This document shows, piece after piece, positions 25,754 to 34,898 of a stretch of 49,237 bases of DNA. The DNA lies in assembly GCA_964405465.1 (NCBI GenBank), contig CAYONZ010000025.1:1-49237 (forward strand). Direction: 5' to 3'. The notes under the pieces are model-generated. The model saw only the letters and a list, made by a program, of their open reading frames with translations. It ran no database searches and was not told where the DNA came from. Numbering within the stretch: position 1 is the stretch's first letter; each line of letters starts with the position of its first letter. Both the position numbers and the translations under genes were made by a program. The stretch is from CAYONZ01 sp964405465. Its GTDB lineage: Bacteria; Bdellovibrionota; Bdellovibrionia; Bdellovibrionales; JAMPXM01.

Positions 25754-26986
25754 CTAGCTCAGTTTGACCCGAGCAAATTTCTTTTTGCCGACCTTAATCA
25801 CGATCGATTCTCCAACCTGCACGGCCAAGATCATTTTTAGATCTCGAACTTTTTGCCCTGCGATCTCAACAGCAGAACCGGTAATCAGGCGTCTGGCCTC
25901 ACTTGTCGAAGGAACGAGATCAAGCTCTTTCAATAGGGCAGAAACATCAAATTCAGTACTCAAACGAGTTGCGGGCAGAGTGAACTCTGGCATTTCGTCA
26001 GGGACACCTTTATTCACAAAAACCCGTTCAAATTCTTCAACGGCAGCCCTACCAGCTTCTGCGGAGTGAAAACGAGTGACTAGCTCTCGAGCCAAGTTCA
26101 CCTTCAAGTTACGTGGGTTCTCCTCACCCGACGCCATCGCCGACTTCATTTTCTCTATGTCCACGACTGAAATATCAGTCAACAACTCATAATAGCGCAT
26201 CATCAGCTCATCAGAGACGCGCATGGTTTTACCAAAAATCTCCCGTGGAGATTCATCAATGCCGATGTAGTTATTCAAACTCTTCGACATTTTATGAACT
26301 CCATCAAGACCTTCGAGAAGCGGCATTGTTAAAATACACTGTGGCTCCTGAGCGTAGGTCTTTTGTAAGTCACGACCGACCAACAAATTGAATCGTTGGT
26401 CGGTTCCACCCAATTCAACATCTGACTTCAATGCGACAGAGTCATACCCTTGTACCAATGGATAAAGAAATTCGTGAATGGCAATTGGAACACCAGACTT
26501 ATAGCGTTTTTCAAAATCGTCTCGCTCAAGCATTCGCGCCACTGTGTATTGACTCGAAAGCTTGATGAAATCAGCTGACGAAAACTTCGAAAACCAGGTG
26601 TTGTTCCATGCGATTTCAGTCTTTGATTCGTCCAGAATTTTGAAAACTTGCTTCACATAGGTCTGAGCATTGGCTTGCACTTCTTCAACTGTCAATGCTG
26701 GTCGGGTTTCACTCTTACCTGTTGGGTCCCCGATCATCGCAGTGAAATCGCCAACCAAAAAAACCACTTTGTGCCCGAGATCTTGAAACTGTTTCATCTT
26801 AGTCATCAAAACAGTGTGCCCAAGATGCAGATCCGGCTTGGTCGGGTCAAAACCAACCTTAATACGCAATGGCTTGTTCTCTTTAAAGCTTCGCTCTAGT
26901 TTTTTTAAAAGGTCAGTTTCAGATATGAGATCAACCACACCTTTTTTTAATTCACGCAGCTGTTCTGATGGAGCAATAAAGGCCAT
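25754..26986 (-). CDS. tyrS: tyrosyl-tRNA synthetase
   Basis: Class I aminoacyl-tRNA synthetase of 410 residues, charging tRNA-Tyr. The HIGH-type signature is H-L-G-H at 54-57 and the KMSKS loop K-M-S-K-S is at 232-236; D-P-T-G-K-S at 87-92 and G-G-T-D-Q-R at 193-198 are tyrosine-binding surroundings. The C-terminal S4-type RNA-binding domain covers about 345-405. Start is two bases after the rny stop, with GAGGT upstream, so it is tightly coupled to rny. Confidence 0.97.
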   Translation of the reverse strand: MAFIAPSEQLRELKKGVVDLISETDLLKKLERSFKENKPLRIKVGFDPTKPDLHLGHTVLMTKMKQFQDLGHKVVFLVGDFTAMIGDPTGKSETRPALTVEEVQANAQTYVKQVFKILDESKTEIAWNNTWFSKFSSADFIKLSSQYTVARMLERDDFEKRYKSGVPIAIHEFLYPLVQGYDSVALKSDVELGGTDQRFNLLVGRDLQKTYAQEPQCILTMPLLEGLDGVHKMSKSLNNYIGIDESPREIFGKTMRVSDELMMRYYELLTDISVVDIEKMKSAMASGEENPRNLKVNLARELVTRFHSAEAGRAAVEEFERVFVNKGVPDEMPEFTLPATRLSTEFDVSALLKELDLVPSTSEARRLITGSAVEIAGQKVRDLKMILAVQVGESIVIKVGKKKFARVKLS

Positions 26987-26988
26987 TA

Positions 26989-28563
26989 TTACCTCGCGTG
27001 CTCAACAAAGCGAGTCTCGCGAACTACGTTGACTCGAATTTGCCCAGGATAACTTAGCTCACGCTCAATCTTACGTGCGATATCATAACTCAACATTTGT
27101 GACTGCTCTTCGGTGACACGAGAACCCTCAACGATCACCCGTAACTCTCGGCCCGTTTGGAGTGCAAAAGTCCGAACCACTCCGTCAAAGCTATTGCCAA
27201 TACTTTCCATATCCTCAAGTCGCCTGAAGAAGTTATCCATCGATGGTCTCTTCGCGCCAGGTCGGGAGTTGGAAAGTGCATTTGCCACTTGAACGATAAA
27301 GGCCAACATCGTTTCTGGTTTTTCATCGTCATGGTGCGAGCGAATCGCATGACAAATGTCTTCGGCCTCACCGTGCTTTTTGGCAAAATCGGCACCGATC
27401 ACCGCGTGTGGACCTTCATGACTATGATCAAGCACTTTGCCGAGATCATGCAACAGCCCTGCTCGTCGTGCCTTCTTGACATCGACACCAAGCTCGGCGG
27501 CCATCATCCCAGACAAGTAGGCCACCTCTGATGCGTGCAAAAGAAGATTCTGGGTCTGAGTTTGACGATACTTCATGCTCCCAACTAGACGCACGAGTTC
27601 CGTGTGAAGTCCATGCAGCCCAAGCTCAAAACATACTTTCTCGCCTTCTTCACGCATGCTCTTGAAGAGTTCTTTTCTTACTTTTTCAGTTATCTCTTCG
27701 ATTCGCGCAGGATGAACACGCCCATCTTCGATCAACTTCTCGAGAGCACGCCTTGCCACTTCTCTACGAACCGGATCAAAACCAGAAATGACTACCGCCT
27801 CAGGAGTCTCGTCGACAATAAGATCAACGCCAGCAGCGGCCTCAAGTGCACGAATATTACGCCCTTCACGACCGATAATTTTCCCTTTCATTTCATCACT
27901 CGGAAGCGTCATCACGCTGACAGTTTTCTCGGATGTAAACTCAGCCGCATATCGAGCTGCAGCCATGGCAATAATTCGCTTCGCCCTGGTTTGCGCTTCA
28001 GCTTTTGCCTCTTCCTCAATCAAGATAGCACGTTTACCGGCTTCTGCTCGAGCTTCGCCTTCAAGCGCTTGCACAAGTTCCCGTCGAGCTTCCTGGGTGG
28101 TGATTCCCGCAACCCGTTCCAATTTTTGCTTTAACTCTTCAATCTGCTTTTGACCTTCAACTTCCAAATCACTCAGGCGTTTTTCAGCAATTTTTGCCCG
28201 GTCATCTCTTGCGACGACTTCCTGCAATTTTTGCTCAAGCTCAACCTCTTTTTGTTGAAACTCCTTAACCAGCTTACCTTCGCGATCTATAATTTGCTGT
28301 TCATCTTGTTTCAATTTCTGTTTCTGTTTCTGGATATCGCCTTCAACATTTTTTCTAGCTTTTGTTTCAAAATCCTTGGCACGCGCCTTCGAATCTTTTT
28401 CAATTCGAGCCGCTTCGCTTCGCGCTTTGCTCATGATCCTATCGGCTTCAACTTGTGCCGACCTATGAGTTTTGGCATCCATCGCTCGACGATAAAAAAG
28501 CATACCTACGGCGCCGATCAAAACACCGAGAACTGCAAAAACAATCAACATTACCACTTCCAC
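26989..28563 (-). CDS. rny: ribonuclease Y
   Basis: Membrane-anchored endoribonuclease that starts mRNA decay. The 524-residue protein has an N-terminal transmembrane helix (about 4-24), a long coiled coil (about 35-190), a KH RNA-binding domain with I-I-G-R-E-G-R-N-I-R at about 224-235, and an HD phosphohydrolase domain with His372-Asp373 in L-L-H-D-L-G-K. GTG 28563 is preceded by GGGAG at six bases. It is followed directly by tyrS and lies 13 bp after fthC. Confidence 0.96.
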   Translation of the reverse strand: MEVVMLIVFAVLGVLIGAVGMLFYRRAMDAKTHRSAQVEADRIMSKARSEAARIEKDSKARAKDFETKARKNVEGDIQKQKQKLKQDEQQIIDREGKLVKEFQQKEVELEQKLQEVVARDDRAKIAEKRLSDLEVEGQKQIEELKQKLERVAGITTQEARRELVQALEGEARAEAGKRAILIEEEAKAEAQTRAKRIIAMAAARYAAEFTSEKTVSVMTLPSDEMKGKIIGREGRNIRALEAAAGVDLIVDETPEAVVISGFDPVRREVARRALEKLIEDGRVHPARIEEITEKVRKELFKSMREEGEKVCFELGLHGLHTELVRLVGSMKYRQTQTQNLLLHASEVAYLSGMMAAELGVDVKKARRAGLLHDLGKVLDHSHEGPHAVIGADFAKKHGEAEDICHAIRSHHDDEKPETMLAFIVQVANALSNSRPGAKRPSMDNFFRRLEDMESIGNSFDGVVRTFALQTGRELRVIVEGSRVTEEQSQMLSYDIARKIERELSYPGQIRVNVVRETRFVEHAR

Positions 28564-28576
28564 TTTAAACTCCCTT

Positions 28577-29161
28577 TCACTCTCTCTCGTTTGAACCTGG
28601 TATCACACGGACTTTTAATTCGGTGACAACGCAGTTCATTTTAATATCCCAAGGATCGACGGGTAATGGTTCGTCGGCAATCTGTGCCTCAAAGCCAACA
28701 CCAATTTTCTCCCCCGTAAAGCGCTCGAGCGCTCGATCATAAAAACCTTTACCTCGTCCCAATCGACCTCCGACCTCGTCAAAAGCCAATCCCGGAATCA
28801 AAGCTCCAGCAAGTTCGCTCACAAGCACTTCTTTGCCTTTTGCTTCATCCGGCTCCCGAATACCCATGGGACTGAGGTGCAATTTGGAGTTCTGATCAAA
28901 GACAAAAAACCGCAATTGCGACCCCACCACCTTGGGCAAAGCCCAAGTGATATGTGATACTCGTTTTGAAAATAGTTCGAGATGAGGTTCAAACGGGAGA
29001 GCAAGAAAGAACGACCAAATTCCTGAACGAGTCTTCAAGATGCTCTCTAAATGCATCTCCAACTGTTCAATTCTAAGAAAACTGGGATCAAGGTTTTCAC
29101 CTTGAATCCAGTTTTTTAATCGCAATTTGTATTCACTTCGAAGCTGAGCTTTCAAATCCAC
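28577..29161 (-). CDS. fthC: 5-formyltetrahydrofolate cyclo-ligase
   Basis: Converts 5-formyl-THF to 5,10-methenyl-THF with ATP. The 194-residue sequence shows G-I-R-E-P, L-I-P-G-L-A-F-D and the family hallmark R-L-G-R-G-K-G-F-Y-D-R. Start is either GTG 29161, which abuts the GAGG, or the TTG two codons later at better spacing. The downstream gene rny begins after 13 bp, and zapA ends 68 bp upstream. The usual zapA to fthC neighbourhood is kept, but the gap is too short for a 6S RNA. Confidence 0.92.
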   Translation of the reverse strand: MDLKAQLRSEYKLRLKNWIQGENLDPSFLRIEQLEMHLESILKTRSGIWSFFLALPFEPHLELFSKRVSHITWALPKVVGSQLRFFVFDQNSKLHLSPMGIREPDEAKGKEVLVSELAGALIPGLAFDEVGGRLGRGKGFYDRALERFTGEKIGVGFEAQIADEPLPVDPWDIKMNCVVTELKVRVIPGSNERE

Positions 29162-29229
29162 CCTCGTGATAACTGCAGAGGGAACCCAGAAAATTGGGAT
29201 CGATCAACTCATACCTTCGTGTTCTCTTC

Positions 29230-29541
29230 TTAAGAATTCCCCGCTTGAGTTCCTCGCAAGGCTTCAAAGTCAGCAAGAATTTTTTCGGCTCGTTGTTCAA
29301 AACCTTCAAGCTCAGACAGAGCTTGTCTTTTCAATAGCATATGCTCTTCAGCAATATGAAGTGCGGCTAAGATTGCCGCATTTTGAATTGAACCCGACTT
29401 AGTGACTGTGAGAGCCTGATCAAGCTTGCGATTCACAAACTCCACCAGCTCACTCACCGTTTTTTCATCATGAGATGACCGCAGCCGCAATGGTACCCCG
29501 GCGATTTCGACATCATATTTTTTTTGCGAACCATCCATCAT
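29230..29541 (-). CDS. zapA: cell division protein ZapA
   Basis: FtsZ-ring-associated protein. About 103 residues from ATG 29541, chosen because AAGGA precedes it at 4-5 bases and because the conserved Y-D-V-E-I-A-G-V-P-L-R-L-R-S begins right after; the frame is open further upstream but that part is not ZapA-like. The second half is the coiled coil typical of ZapA (AAILAALHIAEEHMLLKRQALSELEGF). Lies downstream of ftsY, after the ftsY terminator, and upstream of fthC. Confidence 0.85.
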   Translation of the reverse strand: MMDGSQKKYDVEIAGVPLRLRSSHDEKTVSELVEFVNRKLDQALTVTKSGSIQNAAILAALHIAEEHMLLKRQALSELEGFEQRAEKILADFEALRGTQAGNS

Positions 29542-29645
29542 GAAATCCTTAAAAACCTTAGACTTAGAAGTCTCTCGAAAACTCTCTTCAAGTCCCAGTC
29601 TATGACAGAATTTTTCAGATGGGGAGAGCAATCTCAGGATCCCCC

Positions 29646-29669
29646 AAAAAATGCGACGCAGAAGCCGCA
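29646..29669 (-). terminator. intrinsic terminator downstream of ftsY
   Basis: A 6-bp stem (TGCGGC with GTCGCA, one G-T pair; plus coordinates 29652-29669) followed on the minus strand by six T. It lies about 86 bp past the ftsY stop and separates smc-ftsY from zapA. Confidence 0.65.
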
Positions 29670-29754
29670 CCTTGGGACGAATCCGCGAACAAAGAGTGAA
29701 CGTTGATAGAGCCTCAGCAAATTGATTGCGAATTCCGTTTTTTGAACGAGAGAT

Positions 29755-31014
29755 TTAAAAAATCGAATCGACAAACTCTTGGGATGAAAAAAGACGCAGG
29801 TCGCCTAACTTTTCTCCCACCCCGATCAAGCGGATGGGCACCTGCAATTCACAGGCGACACCGACGGCAACTCCTCCTTTGGCGGAGCCATCCATTTTGG
29901 TTAAAATAACTCCAGACACTCCAAGTGCCTCGTGAAACTCTTTTGCCTGAATCAAAGCATTTTGGCCGGAGTTGGCATCAAGTACCAAGAGCGTCTCATC
30001 TGGACCTTCGGGCATCACTTTCGCGATAACCCGCTTCATTTTTTTGAGTTCTTCCATCAGGTTTTTCTGCGTGTGGAGCCGGCCAGCCGTATCAATGATG
30101 ATCACATCGAAACCTTGCGCCAACCCTTTTTGGCAAGCATCGAAAGCTACCGCACTTGGGTCTGTTATGCCTGGTGGAGAAAAAATCTCGACCTGCGCTC
30201 GCTCGGTCCAGACTTTCAATTGCTCCCCTGCGGCAGCACGAAAAGTATCCCCAGCGGCCACCAAAACTCTTTTGCCGTTCTGAGCCAAGTGCGCAGACAG
30301 CTTTCCGATGGTCGTGGTTTTTCCTGCTCCGTTGACCCCAATGATCATCAGAACCATCGGCTTTTTGTATGCATTGGAAACATCAAGCAGTGAGGCTCGC
30401 TCAGGAAGCTGCGAAAATATCGAAACGATCTCCTTGCGAAGCGCTAGCCTTAGAACTTCAAAACTGGCCTGGTCTCCAGTTTTGATTTGTTTTTGTACGG
30501 CCGTGAGCAAACGTTGAACAGTCTTGGGCCCGAGGTCACTAGTGTATAAGACTTCCTCGATCATCTCAAGATCGTGCCCAGCAACCTTTGGCTGTCCCGT
30601 GAAGATATTTTTTAGACGGCCAAAAAAATTCTGTCTCGTTGCCGAAAGTGCATCCTGCAAAACTGCCGGTTGCCCCGCTTGGGTGCCTTGCGTGGATCGC
30701 GCCGCTGTTTCCGATGTTACATTTTTGGTTCCGGGTGTTGGGATGCTGGTTGGCTCTGGTCTGGACTCGGCACCATGTGGCACTCCACCCTGCGTTTCTT
30801 TAACCAGCTCGGGCGCAGAATCTGCCGCCTGATCTATGGAAAGACCTTCTCCAGTGGAGTTGATGAGGTTCGTCGAATCAGACGGTCGCGCCGGACGAGC
30901 CTGAATTTGTTCAGAAGATTTTCTATTCTGTCTAAAAATCCAGACGCCTACTGCAGTTAGAATAACCGCAAAAATAGCGCCGATCATAAAATATAAATTC
31001 TCGTTGTCTTCCAT
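29755..31014 (-). CDS. ftsY: signal recognition particle receptor FtsY
   Basis: GTPase that receives SRP-ribosome complexes at the inner membrane. The 419-residue protein has an N-terminal transmembrane helix at about 9-27 (unlike E. coli FtsY, which uses an acidic amphipathic domain), then a Pro/Thr/Ser-rich linker, N domain from about 125, and the G domain with the P-loop G-V-N-G-A-G-K-T at 226-233, D-T-A-G-R and T-K-M-D. It ends in the conserved G-E-K-L-G-D-L-R-L-F. Start 56 bp after the smc stop; smc-ftsY is a common bacterial pairing. Confidence 0.96.
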   Translation of the reverse strand: MEDNENLYFMIGAIFAVILTAVGVWIFRQNRKSSEQIQARPARPSDSTNLINSTGEGLSIDQAADSAPELVKETQGGVPHGAESRPEPTSIPTPGTKNVTSETAARSTQGTQAGQPAVLQDALSATRQNFFGRLKNIFTGQPKVAGHDLEMIEEVLYTSDLGPKTVQRLLTAVQKQIKTGDQASFEVLRLALRKEIVSIFSQLPERASLLDVSNAYKKPMVLMIIGVNGAGKTTTIGKLSAHLAQNGKRVLVAAGDTFRAAAGEQLKVWTERAQVEIFSPPGITDPSAVAFDACQKGLAQGFDVIIIDTAGRLHTQKNLMEELKKMKRVIAKVMPEGPDETLLVLDANSGQNALIQAKEFHEALGVSGVILTKMDGSAKGGVAVGVACELQVPIRLIGVGEKLGDLRLFSSQEFVDSIF

Positions 31015-31070
31015 TGCCCATCCCCACTGCTAAGGCGGACAAAGGCAAGACCTTGCCCTTACGCCGACCT

Positions 31071-34000
31071 CTATACCGGATTGTCGCCAAGGTTGACCGA
31101 AACCATTTTCGAGACACCCTTGTCTTCTTGGGTTACTCCATAGAGTCGGCTCGCCGCTTCCATTGTATGCTTGTTGTGGGTGACGATAATGATCTGACTT
31201 CGCTTTGCCATTTCACGAACTAAATCGTTGAAACGAAAAACGTTGGCATCATCAAGAGGAGCGTCGACCTCATCGAGCAAACAATACGGTGACGGTTTAA
31301 CGAGAAAGATCGAGAAGATCAAGGCCACCGCAGTCAGAGCTTTTTCTCCACCCGAAAGCAGAGTGATATTCTGCGGTTTTTTTCCAGGAGGCTTCGCCAC
31401 GATATCGATTCCCATCTCGCCTTTTTCTGGATCTTCGATCAAAGTCAAATGGGCTTCTCCGCCTCCAAACAAAACCGGAAACACTTTGGTAAATCGTTCG
31501 TTCACTTGATCGAATGTCTCTTTAAATCGTCGCGAACAAATACGATTGATTCGATCAATTACTTTTTTCAGCTGCTCTTTTGCCTCAATCAAATCCGTTT
31601 GCTGCTTCGACAAGAATTCAAAACGCTTTGAGACCTCTTCATACTCCTCAATTGCGGACAGATTCACATCGCCGATTTTTGAGACCTTTTCACGAAGATC
31701 TTTTAACGACTTTTCTGCCTCGCCAACATCGCCTTCTCGGTCGCGATACCGTTCTGCAATGTCTTGTAAATTCAAAATATATCGTTCTTGAATATGCGAC
31801 ACCAGATACTGCTCTTTCATGCGAGCCTGATCGAGATGTAACCTGGCTTGATTCATCGAGGTCATAAGTTCATTCTTGGTTCCGAGATGTGAACTCAAGA
31901 TTTTTTCAATCTCTTTGGCTCTGGCATAAACCATCTCGTAGTCATTTCGCTCTTGCGAAACTCGTTGTTCAAGAATTTCAACTTCACGAATCACGGCCTC
32001 AAGACCAACTTTTTCTTCTTCAAGAAGAATCTGATTTGTCGACATGGTCTCTGAACTCTTTGTGCTCTCTTCACTCATACGTGTGAGCTGTGAGTTCACT
32101 TCATTGAATGACTTCGAGATCATTTCAAGCTGACGTTCTAAGCCGTCCCGCTCTTGTGATTTTGTCGCACTCGACACCTGAAGGGTTGTCACCTCTTGCA
32201 AGAGTTCGTCAATACCACCACGTGAAACCTGCCACTCCTGGGTCAGTTGTTCAATCGTGCTCTCGAACGTGAATTTCTTTTCGCGCAGCTCTTCAAGGCG
32301 TTCACTGAGTTGCTCCATCTCAGTTTGGCGAGTTTGAATCTGCTGCTGTACACTCATAACGTCTCGTTCTTGGCGAGAGATCGCATGATTCACGTTAGAA
32401 ATTTCTTGCTCGGCACGCTCAAGATCTTTTTTTAGTTCGGCCAGAAGAATTTCTTTTTCTGTATTGCGCTTTTGTGCCCCCTCTAAATCTTGAATCAGAG
32501 TCTTTAAGTTCTCTTCCATTTTCTTGAGTGACGTTTGCGCCAAAGCAAGTTTACCAGCCCACTCTTCTTTGCGCTGGGAAAGATCTTTGATCTCTCGACG
32601 GCGTTTCAACACCCCTGAGTCCGCACTCTCAGCTGTACCACCAGTCAAAACACCATCAGCATCAAGCAAATCGCCTTCTGGAGTAACGAATGTCCAACCT
32701 GGAAAATTCGAACGCAACTCAATCGCCGTGCGAATCGTTTCGACAACTGCCACATTACGCAAAAGACTTTCAACGACTGGTTTAAAGCGTTCTGGAGCAC
32801 GAACTACATCTTCTAAGACTGCTTTCACACCACTCGCCGACTTCAAGTGTTCTTTTTCTGGTGTCGCTTCTACCATTTGCATGGCGTAATTTGCAGGGTA
32901 AAAACTCGAACGACCGGATTGATTCTCTTTGAGGTAATCAACCGCATTGAGTGCCATGCCCTCATTGGCACTCAAAAGCATTTGCAATCGTGGCCCCAAA
33001 GCAGCTTCCATGGCTAGTTCGTATTCCCCTGGAACCTCGACAACTTCAGCAACTGGCCTAAGATGCTCTGCCTTCTCTCGCTCTTCTTCAGTGAGCTGCT
33101 CAAGGCGGCTTCTTTGCCAAAACATCACATTTTTTACACCCTCTTGAAAACCTTCAAAATTGCTTTGCATGTTCTCTAGGCCATACAAGCGAGAGGTCAC
33201 TTCATTGAGACTGTCTTTAAATTTTTCAACTTCATCCCGACGCTCGTGAATTTGCGTCGTCAATGTGCGCTTATTGGCCTCCAAGGTCTCGACGTCCTTA
33301 GAAAGATCCATTTGCATTTGTCGTTCCTTTTCAAGGTTTGTAAAAACCTTGTTGCGTCGAGCTTCAAAATCGATTTTTTTCGCCAAAAGTTCTTCGAGAA
33401 TAGAGCGAACTTCAACTTCACGCTCTTGAATATTAGCAATGGTTTCTTCGAGCGCCAAAACTTTGGCAGAGATATGACTTTCTCCTTGGCTGACAGTCAG
33501 CATTTCGCGACGAGCAGCACTGAGTTCGGTGTCAATCTCTTCAATACGTGCCGAACTATTGTCGTAGATTTCTTTTTTGGTTGCAAATTCAAGTTTTAAG
33601 CGTTCGGCATCGGCGCGTACAGTGGCTATCGTTTCTTGAATGCGATTGAGATCAGCCTCAAGAAGAGAGCGGCGCATTTCATTTTCTTGCAAAAGTGAAC
33701 CGGTCATCTCTTTGTTTCGACGAGCCTGCTCGATTTCAAATTTCAATTCTTGAATCTCAGATTCTTTCTTTTGCACCTGGTGTTTCAAGGTTGCATGCCG
33801 ATTTTGCAAGTCACCCACTGAATTTTCACGCACAGAAAGATCTGCACGAATAGATTCGAGTTCCGCCTCAAGGGTCGAAACATGTGATTGAGCTTCAAGC
33901 TCACGAGTTTCAGCCTCTTCAAGCTGAACCTGATATTTTTCAATGCTCTCGCACACCTCGAGATAAGACTTTGAAGAAAGCCACAATTCAAGATCTTCAA

Positions 34001-34673
34001 TTTCTCGCTTCAAATTTCGATAGCGCTCAGCGCGCTGAGCTTGTCTATGTAAAGAATCAATTTGTCGCTTCAATTCACCAACGATATCGGCCAACCGAAC
34101 CAAGTTCTGCTCAGTGGCAACGAGTTTTCTTTGGGACTCACGTTTACGAACTTTAAACTTCGTAATGCCAGCGGCCTCTTCGATCAACATCCTGCGATCT
34201 TCAGGCTTGGCTGTAATAATACGACCGATTGCACCTTGCTCAATGATACTGAAACCTTTGGAACCAGCTCCAGTATCCATGAAAATTTCTTGAATGTCCC
34301 GTAGGCGAGCCGATTCACGATTGATATAATATTCCGACTCACCTGAGCGATGAAGTCTTCGTGTGATCATGATCTCAGAATGCTTCAAATATTGAACAGG
34401 AAAAGCTCCGCCATCATTTTCAAGCGTAAGTGAAACCTCAGCCATTCCCATTGGAGCATAGCCTTCGGCTCCAGAGAAAATCACGTCTTCCATGGAGGTT
34501 CCACGAAGGTGCTTGGCCGACATTTCGCCCATCACCCACACAAGGGCATCCACGATATTCGACTTTCCGCAACCATTGGGACCAACGATACCCGTAATTC
34601 CGGCATCAAACTGAATAACGGTTCGATCTTTAAACGACTTGAAACCGATGAGCTCTAACTTTTTTATTCTCAA
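31071..34673 (-). CDS. smc: chromosome segregation ATPase SMC
   Basis: Condensin-like ATPase of 1200 residues organising the chromosome. Walker A G-P-N-G-C-G-K-S at 31-38, long coiled coils at about 170-510 and 690-1040, a hinge at about 520-680 with the Gly-rich R-S-S-F-Y region, ABC signature L-L-S-G-G-E-K near 1106, and Walker B L-L-D-E-V-D-A near 1130. It starts at TTG 34673, with AAGGGG eight bases upstream; the sequence M-R-I-K-K-L-E-L-x-G-F-K-S-F at this point is the usual SMC N-terminus. Followed by ftsY. Confidence 0.97.
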   Translation of the reverse strand: MRIKKLELIGFKSFKDRTVIQFDAGITGIVGPNGCGKSNIVDALVWVMGEMSAKHLRGTSMEDVIFSGAEGYAPMGMAEVSLTLENDGGAFPVQYLKHSEIMITRRLHRSGESEYYINRESARLRDIQEIFMDTGAGSKGFSIIEQGAIGRIITAKPEDRRMLIEEAAGITKFKVRKRESQRKLVATEQNLVRLADIVGELKRQIDSLHRQAQRAERYRNLKREIEDLELWLSSKSYLEVCESIEKYQVQLEEAETRELEAQSHVSTLEAELESIRADLSVRENSVGDLQNRHATLKHQVQKKESEIQELKFEIEQARRNKEMTGSLLQENEMRRSLLEADLNRIQETIATVRADAERLKLEFATKKEIYDNSSARIEEIDTELSAARREMLTVSQGESHISAKVLALEETIANIQEREVEVRSILEELLAKKIDFEARRNKVFTNLEKERQMQMDLSKDVETLEANKRTLTTQIHERRDEVEKFKDSLNEVTSRLYGLENMQSNFEGFQEGVKNVMFWQRSRLEQLTEEEREKAEHLRPVAEVVEVPGEYELAMEAALGPRLQMLLSANEGMALNAVDYLKENQSGRSSFYPANYAMQMVEATPEKEHLKSASGVKAVLEDVVRAPERFKPVVESLLRNVAVVETIRTAIELRSNFPGWTFVTPEGDLLDADGVLTGGTAESADSGVLKRRREIKDLSQRKEEWAGKLALAQTSLKKMEENLKTLIQDLEGAQKRNTEKEILLAELKKDLERAEQEISNVNHAISRQERDVMSVQQQIQTRQTEMEQLSERLEELREKKFTFESTIEQLTQEWQVSRGGIDELLQEVTTLQVSSATKSQERDGLERQLEMISKSFNEVNSQLTRMSEESTKSSETMSTNQILLEEEKVGLEAVIREVEILEQRVSQERNDYEMVYARAKEIEKILSSHLGTKNELMTSMNQARLHLDQARMKEQYLVSHIQERYILNLQDIAERYRDREGDVGEAEKSLKDLREKVSKIGDVNLSAIEEYEEVSKRFEFLSKQQTDLIEAKEQLKKVIDRINRICSRRFKETFDQVNERFTKVFPVLFGGGEAHLTLIEDPEKGEMGIDIVAKPPGKKPQNITLLSGGEKALTAVALIFSIFLVKPSPYCLLDEVDAPLDDANVFRFNDLVREMAKRSQIIIVTHNKHTMEAASRLYGVTQEDKGVSKMVSVNLGDNPV

Positions 34674-34820
34674 CTGAGCAACCCCTTGTCATGAACGCCT
34701 ATGACGATCATTTTTTTGTTCGATGCAGCCCCCATTTGCCACATCCCAAAACCCGACACAGCCATCCTCGGCCGCATCTTGAGGCAGAAAACCTCTACGA
34801 AACTTATAAGATCTTAATTT

Positions 34821-34873
34821 AAAACCGCGCTCCGCAAAAATCGCAACGAGATTCTGCGGAGCCCTGTTTTTTT
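34821..34873. terminator. terminator downstream of ppdK
   Basis: An 8-bp perfect stem (34829-34836 with 34855-34862, GCTCCGCA/TGCGGAGC), with an 18-nt loop. The plus side has a run of T at 34866-34873; the minus side continues GCGGTTTTAAATT. It starts about 35 bp past the ppdK stop. Confidence 0.7.
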
Positions 34874-34898
34874 ATCGTGGCCTATCGCTACGGTGCGC

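Noticed and set aside
29162..29229. Possible 6S RNA between zapA and fthC, its usual place in many bacteria
   Set aside because: The gap is only 68 bp, much too short for 6S RNA, and no 6S-like structure was seen in the larger gap upstream of zapA.
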